From: Pseudomonadota bacterium | GTDB taxonomy: Bacteria; Pseudomonadota; Gammaproteobacteria; UBA6186; Azoamicaceae | NCBI GenBank assembly: GCA_021848375.1 | Contig: JAJZUR010000021.1 | Location: forward strand, 1-16,354 | Length of the DNA stretch: 16,354 nt | Direction of reading: 5' to 3' | Shown here: positions 14,340 to 16,354 of the stretch, piece after piece | Layout of the letters: each line of letters begins with the position of its first letter | How positions within the stretch are numbered: position 1 is the first letter of the stretch | Made by a program: the position numbers and the translations under genes | Notes under the pieces: generated by a model | Told to the model about the DNA's origin: nothing | The model's database searches: none | Seen by the model: only the letters and a program-made list of their open reading frames with translations

Positions 14340-15617
14340 TCAACCCGCTTGTACGACCAATTCTGCTGTTTTACGATCCTCTGCGACATCAAAGGTCATT
14401 TTTTCAATCCCGCGCTTTAACACTATCAATAACAATATACCCGGCACGGATAATACAACCGACATCATGAAATAGGATACCCATCCATAATTACTGGCCA
14501 CCATACCGGCGAATGGTCCCACGATGACCTTGCCAACGACTGCTAAAGAAGAAAGTAAAGCATATTGAAAGGCGCTAAAACGTGCATTACATAAACCCAT
14601 AACTAATCCTGTAAAAGCGGCTGCACCCATGCCCCCACAAAAATTTTCAACGAAAATCGCAAATCCTGCAATCATATTATTTGGGCCAGTCCACATCAAT
14701 ACCATATAAATCAAATTAGAAAGACATTGTAAGATCCCAAATAACAGTAAAGATCGAAACCAACCGAGTTTAGCGACCATTAAAGCGCCCATCAGTGTGC
14801 CAAAAATGGCTCCAAAAAATCCGGTCGCTTTTGCTAACACGCCGATTTCAGAAAGCGTCATATGGATCTCGCGCAATAAAAAAATTTGACTGAGCGCGCC
14901 TGCAAACGCATCACCCATTTTATAGAAAAGAATAAACAATAAAATCCAAAGCGCTTGTGGCCTCTTTAAAAAATCAATAAACGGCAATACGGTACAATCC
15001 CAAATTCGTTTCGGAGGAACCACCACACCTTCAGGTTCAGGGCCAATCAACGTCGTCAAAACTCCAGCACCCATTAAAGCGGCCATGGTCAAATATGCAG
15101 CTCGCCAACCCCAATAGTCTGCTATCACTAAGGTTAATCCTCCCGAAACTAACATCGCAATGCGATAACCGTTCATGGCCATGGCCGCACCCATGGGGCG
15201 CTCATCCGGATGCAACAGGTCAGTTCTATATGCATCCACCACAATATCTTGCGATGCAGAAAGAAAGGCAATTAAACACGCGAGAAAAAATAAAATTTTG
15301 GGATGCGTTTCTGGAGAAAACAAAGTCATTCCTCCAATAAAAACGCACAATAGCAGCTGACAAATTAATATCCAACCGCGGCGGCGTCCTAAAAAAGGCG
15401 GAACCCAACGATCCATGATTGGCGCCCATACAAATTTTAAGGTGTAGGGTAACGACGCTAAACCGACAAAACCTATTTCTTTTAATGATACCCCGCTTAC
15501 CGTAAACCAGGCTTGTAATGCGCTCGCTGATAACGCTGCAGGCAAACCAGACGCAAATCCTAATAACAGGGTGACGATAATGCGCTTTTCGGTAAAGATA
15601 GCAAATAGGTTTTTCAC
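14340..15617 (-). CDS. AmpG-like MFS permease
   Basis: 425-residue major facilitator with about 12 hydrophobic segments. The N-terminal block LLGFASGLPAAL, followed by LQAWFTVSGVSLKEIG and LKFVWAPIMDRW…LGRRRGW (about 18-80), is characteristic of AmpG. AmpG imports anhydro-muropeptides released from peptidoglycan into the cytoplasm for recycling. It lacks the extra C-terminal helices of E. coli AmpG (491 residues); shorter forms are common, and several Legionellales carry multiple AmpG-like paralogues whose cargo may differ. The start is GTG (15617-15615), with AGGGAAAG upstream; no in-frame ATG fits better, and the preceding gene's stop lies only 9 bases before. An adjacent cysteine-peptidase-like gene supports, without proving, a cell-wall link. 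Confidence 0.87.
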   Translation of the reverse strand: MKNLFAIFTEKRIIVTLLLGFASGLPAALSASALQAWFTVSGVSLKEIGFVGLASLPYTLKFVWAPIMDRWVPPFLGRRRGWILICQLLLCVFIGGMTLFSPETHPKILFFLACLIAFLSASQDIVVDAYRTDLLHPDERPMGAAMAMNGYRIAMLVSGGLTLVIADYWGWRAAYLTMAALMGAGVLTTLIGPEPEGVVVPPKRIWDCTVLPFIDFLKRPQALWILLFILFYKMGDAFAGALSQIFLLREIHMTLSEIGVLAKATGFFGAIFGTLMGALMVAKLGWFRSLLLFGILQCLSNLIYMVLMWTGPNNMIAGFAIFVENFCGGMGAAAFTGLVMGLCNARFSAFQYALLSSLAVVGKVIVGPFAGMVASNYGWVSYFMMSVVLSVPGILLLIVLKRGIEKMTFDVAEDRKTAELVVQAG

Positions 15618-15626
15618 ACTCTTTCC

Positions 15627-16354
15627 CTAGACTTTGTTACTCTTATAATTAAATATCATGACTTCCTGTTCGGCAAATGTTAAAGAATATTCACTTATCC
15701 CGCGGCCTTCTATATTGGGCATATCACGAGCATCATTATAGATAACAACTTTGCTTTTTGCAGCATCACTCTTAAAACCCAAGATGACACCTGTATGACC
15801 ACTACTACCCACCGTATTTTCTTTCTTCGGATCGTTGCTGAGGTTAAAGCGACGGAAAGCAAAAATCTGTCCTTCGCGAATATTTTTTTGAGGATCGCTT
15901 ATTTGTACCGTTTCAAATTTTTGTTCCATTAATTTTGCGGCCTCTCTCTTAAACCAGTTCGGATCAACAAAGCCTTTTTTTAATTCCGTACGATAGTGGT
16001 ATAATTGATCAACTGTCGTAAACGCTTGTTTCAAACCACAGAGTATTTCTAATTCAGACGAACAATCTTCTGGCGCATAAGGTTTTTCACCACATCTTTT
16101 CGCCCGATTATCGCCCCCAAAAGTATAGCCACTATGGGGAAACCAGATTGCTTTCCTACCATTATATAAAAAAGTAAATTTTTGAAAGTCTTTATCTAAT
16201 TTAAATAGATCTAAATCTTCTGGCAAAGGCACCCAATGCGCTAAAGCCGTATTATCCATCCATTTTCCCGTTCTGTCCTGACCCATTAAACCCATCGTTG
16301 ATACATCTTTACCGAGGACGTTGAGTGTTTCAAAAATAGCGCCTTTTAAGATCG
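15627..16354 (-). CDS. NlpC/P60- or CHAP-like cysteine peptidase domain protein, 5' end missing
   Basis: The reading frame is open through the right edge, so the true start lies outside the window. A local ATG at 16295 would give 222 residues, but the frame continues upstream without a stop (KGAIFETLNVLGKD). Features numbered from that Met: YAPEDCSSELE with candidate nucleophile Cys78, TTVDQLYHYR (93-102), GQIFAFRRF (142-150), SSGHTGVILGF with candidate catalytic His167 (164-174), and VVIYNDARDMPNIEGRG (183-199), which may provide the third residue. This Cys…His…Asn/Asp order and the 'D-C-S-S … G-H-T-G-V' pattern fit papain-like cell-wall peptidases or amidases. The fold call is pattern recognition only. 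It is followed 9 bases later by the AmpG-like gene. The last six bases of the window are probably adapter, so the first two or three codons seen are unreliable. Confidence 0.6.
   Translation of the reverse strand, partial: ILKGAIFETLNVLGKDVSTMGLMGQDRTGKWMDNTALAHWVPLPEDLDLFKLDKDFQKFTFLYNGRKAIWFPHSGYTFGGDNRAKRCGEKPYAPEDCSSELEILCGLKQAFTTVDQLYHYRTELKKGFVDPNWFKREAAKLMEQKFETVQISDPQKNIREGQIFAFRRFNLSNDPKKENTVGSSGHTGVILGFKSDAAKSKVVIYNDARDMPNIEGRGISEYSLTFAEQEVMIFNYKSNKV
16349..16354. other. probable residual Illumina adapter at right end
   Basis: The window ends in AGATCG, the first six bases of the Illumina adapter AGATCGGAAGAGC, in the orientation expected for read-through at a contig's right end. 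Six bases alone would be weak, but together with the 9-base match at the left end it is convincing. Confidence 0.6.

Noticed and set aside
1..16354. tRNA genes, CRISPR arrays, insertion sequences, riboswitches
   Set aside because: Intergenic gaps are short, and no cloverleaf, regular spaced repeats, terminal inverted repeats with transposase, or known riboswitch consensus was seen.

Overview
The window looks like one chromosomal contig of about 16 kb from a low-GC (roughly 42% by eye) gammaproteobacterium. Lipid A synthesis (LpxH), an AmpG-type permease and minor type IV pilins point to a Gram-negative envelope. The style of CysS, the second-type GltX, PepN, and large helical orphan proteins suggests Legionellales/Coxiellaceae; that placement is inference. 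I see no plasmid, phage, IS element, CRISPR array, tRNA or rRNA. The first 9 bases (TTCCGATCT) and last 6 bases (AGATCG) match the two ends of the common Illumina adapter, so both ends are probably residual adapter rather than genome.

Left part (1-3170, mostly + strand): an MscS-type mechanosensitive channel, then a small exported four-cysteine protein with a strong terminator. Next comes a region of about 450 bp holding a short signal-peptide ORF that stops early and an out-of-frame 46-codon ORF; together they look like a truncated or frameshifted gene. A 488-residue, soluble, helical orphan protein follows. An 11-base element, GACGTCATTTT, lies upstream of both small exported ORFs.

Middle (3175-10617): a translationally coupled gltX-cysS pair on the - strand diverges from a tightly packed ppiB-lpxH-PAP2 phosphatase operon on the + strand (4-base overlaps throughout). 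The PAP2 gene overlaps tail to tail with pepN, encoding M1 aminopeptidase N.

Right part (7996-16354, all - strand): reading from the right edge, a partial cysteine-peptidase-like gene, an AmpG-like permease (GTG start) and a DUF2797 zinc-ribbon protein form one compact run. A 68 bp gap leads into pilV-pilW-pilX, with pepN directly behind. The pilin set lacks pilY1 and pilE next to it. PilW and PilX are unusually cysteine-rich, and PilW has Ser instead of Glu at position +5 of the mature pilin. The first two genes could act together in cell-wall turnover, and the lpxH/PAP2 pair in outer-membrane lipid metabolism; both links rest on gene position and family only.

Most of the window is ordinary housekeeping. 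The parts most worth a second look are 985-1700 (small exported proteins, shared upstream motif, broken gene), the 488-residue orphan, and the divergent cysteine-rich minor pilins.
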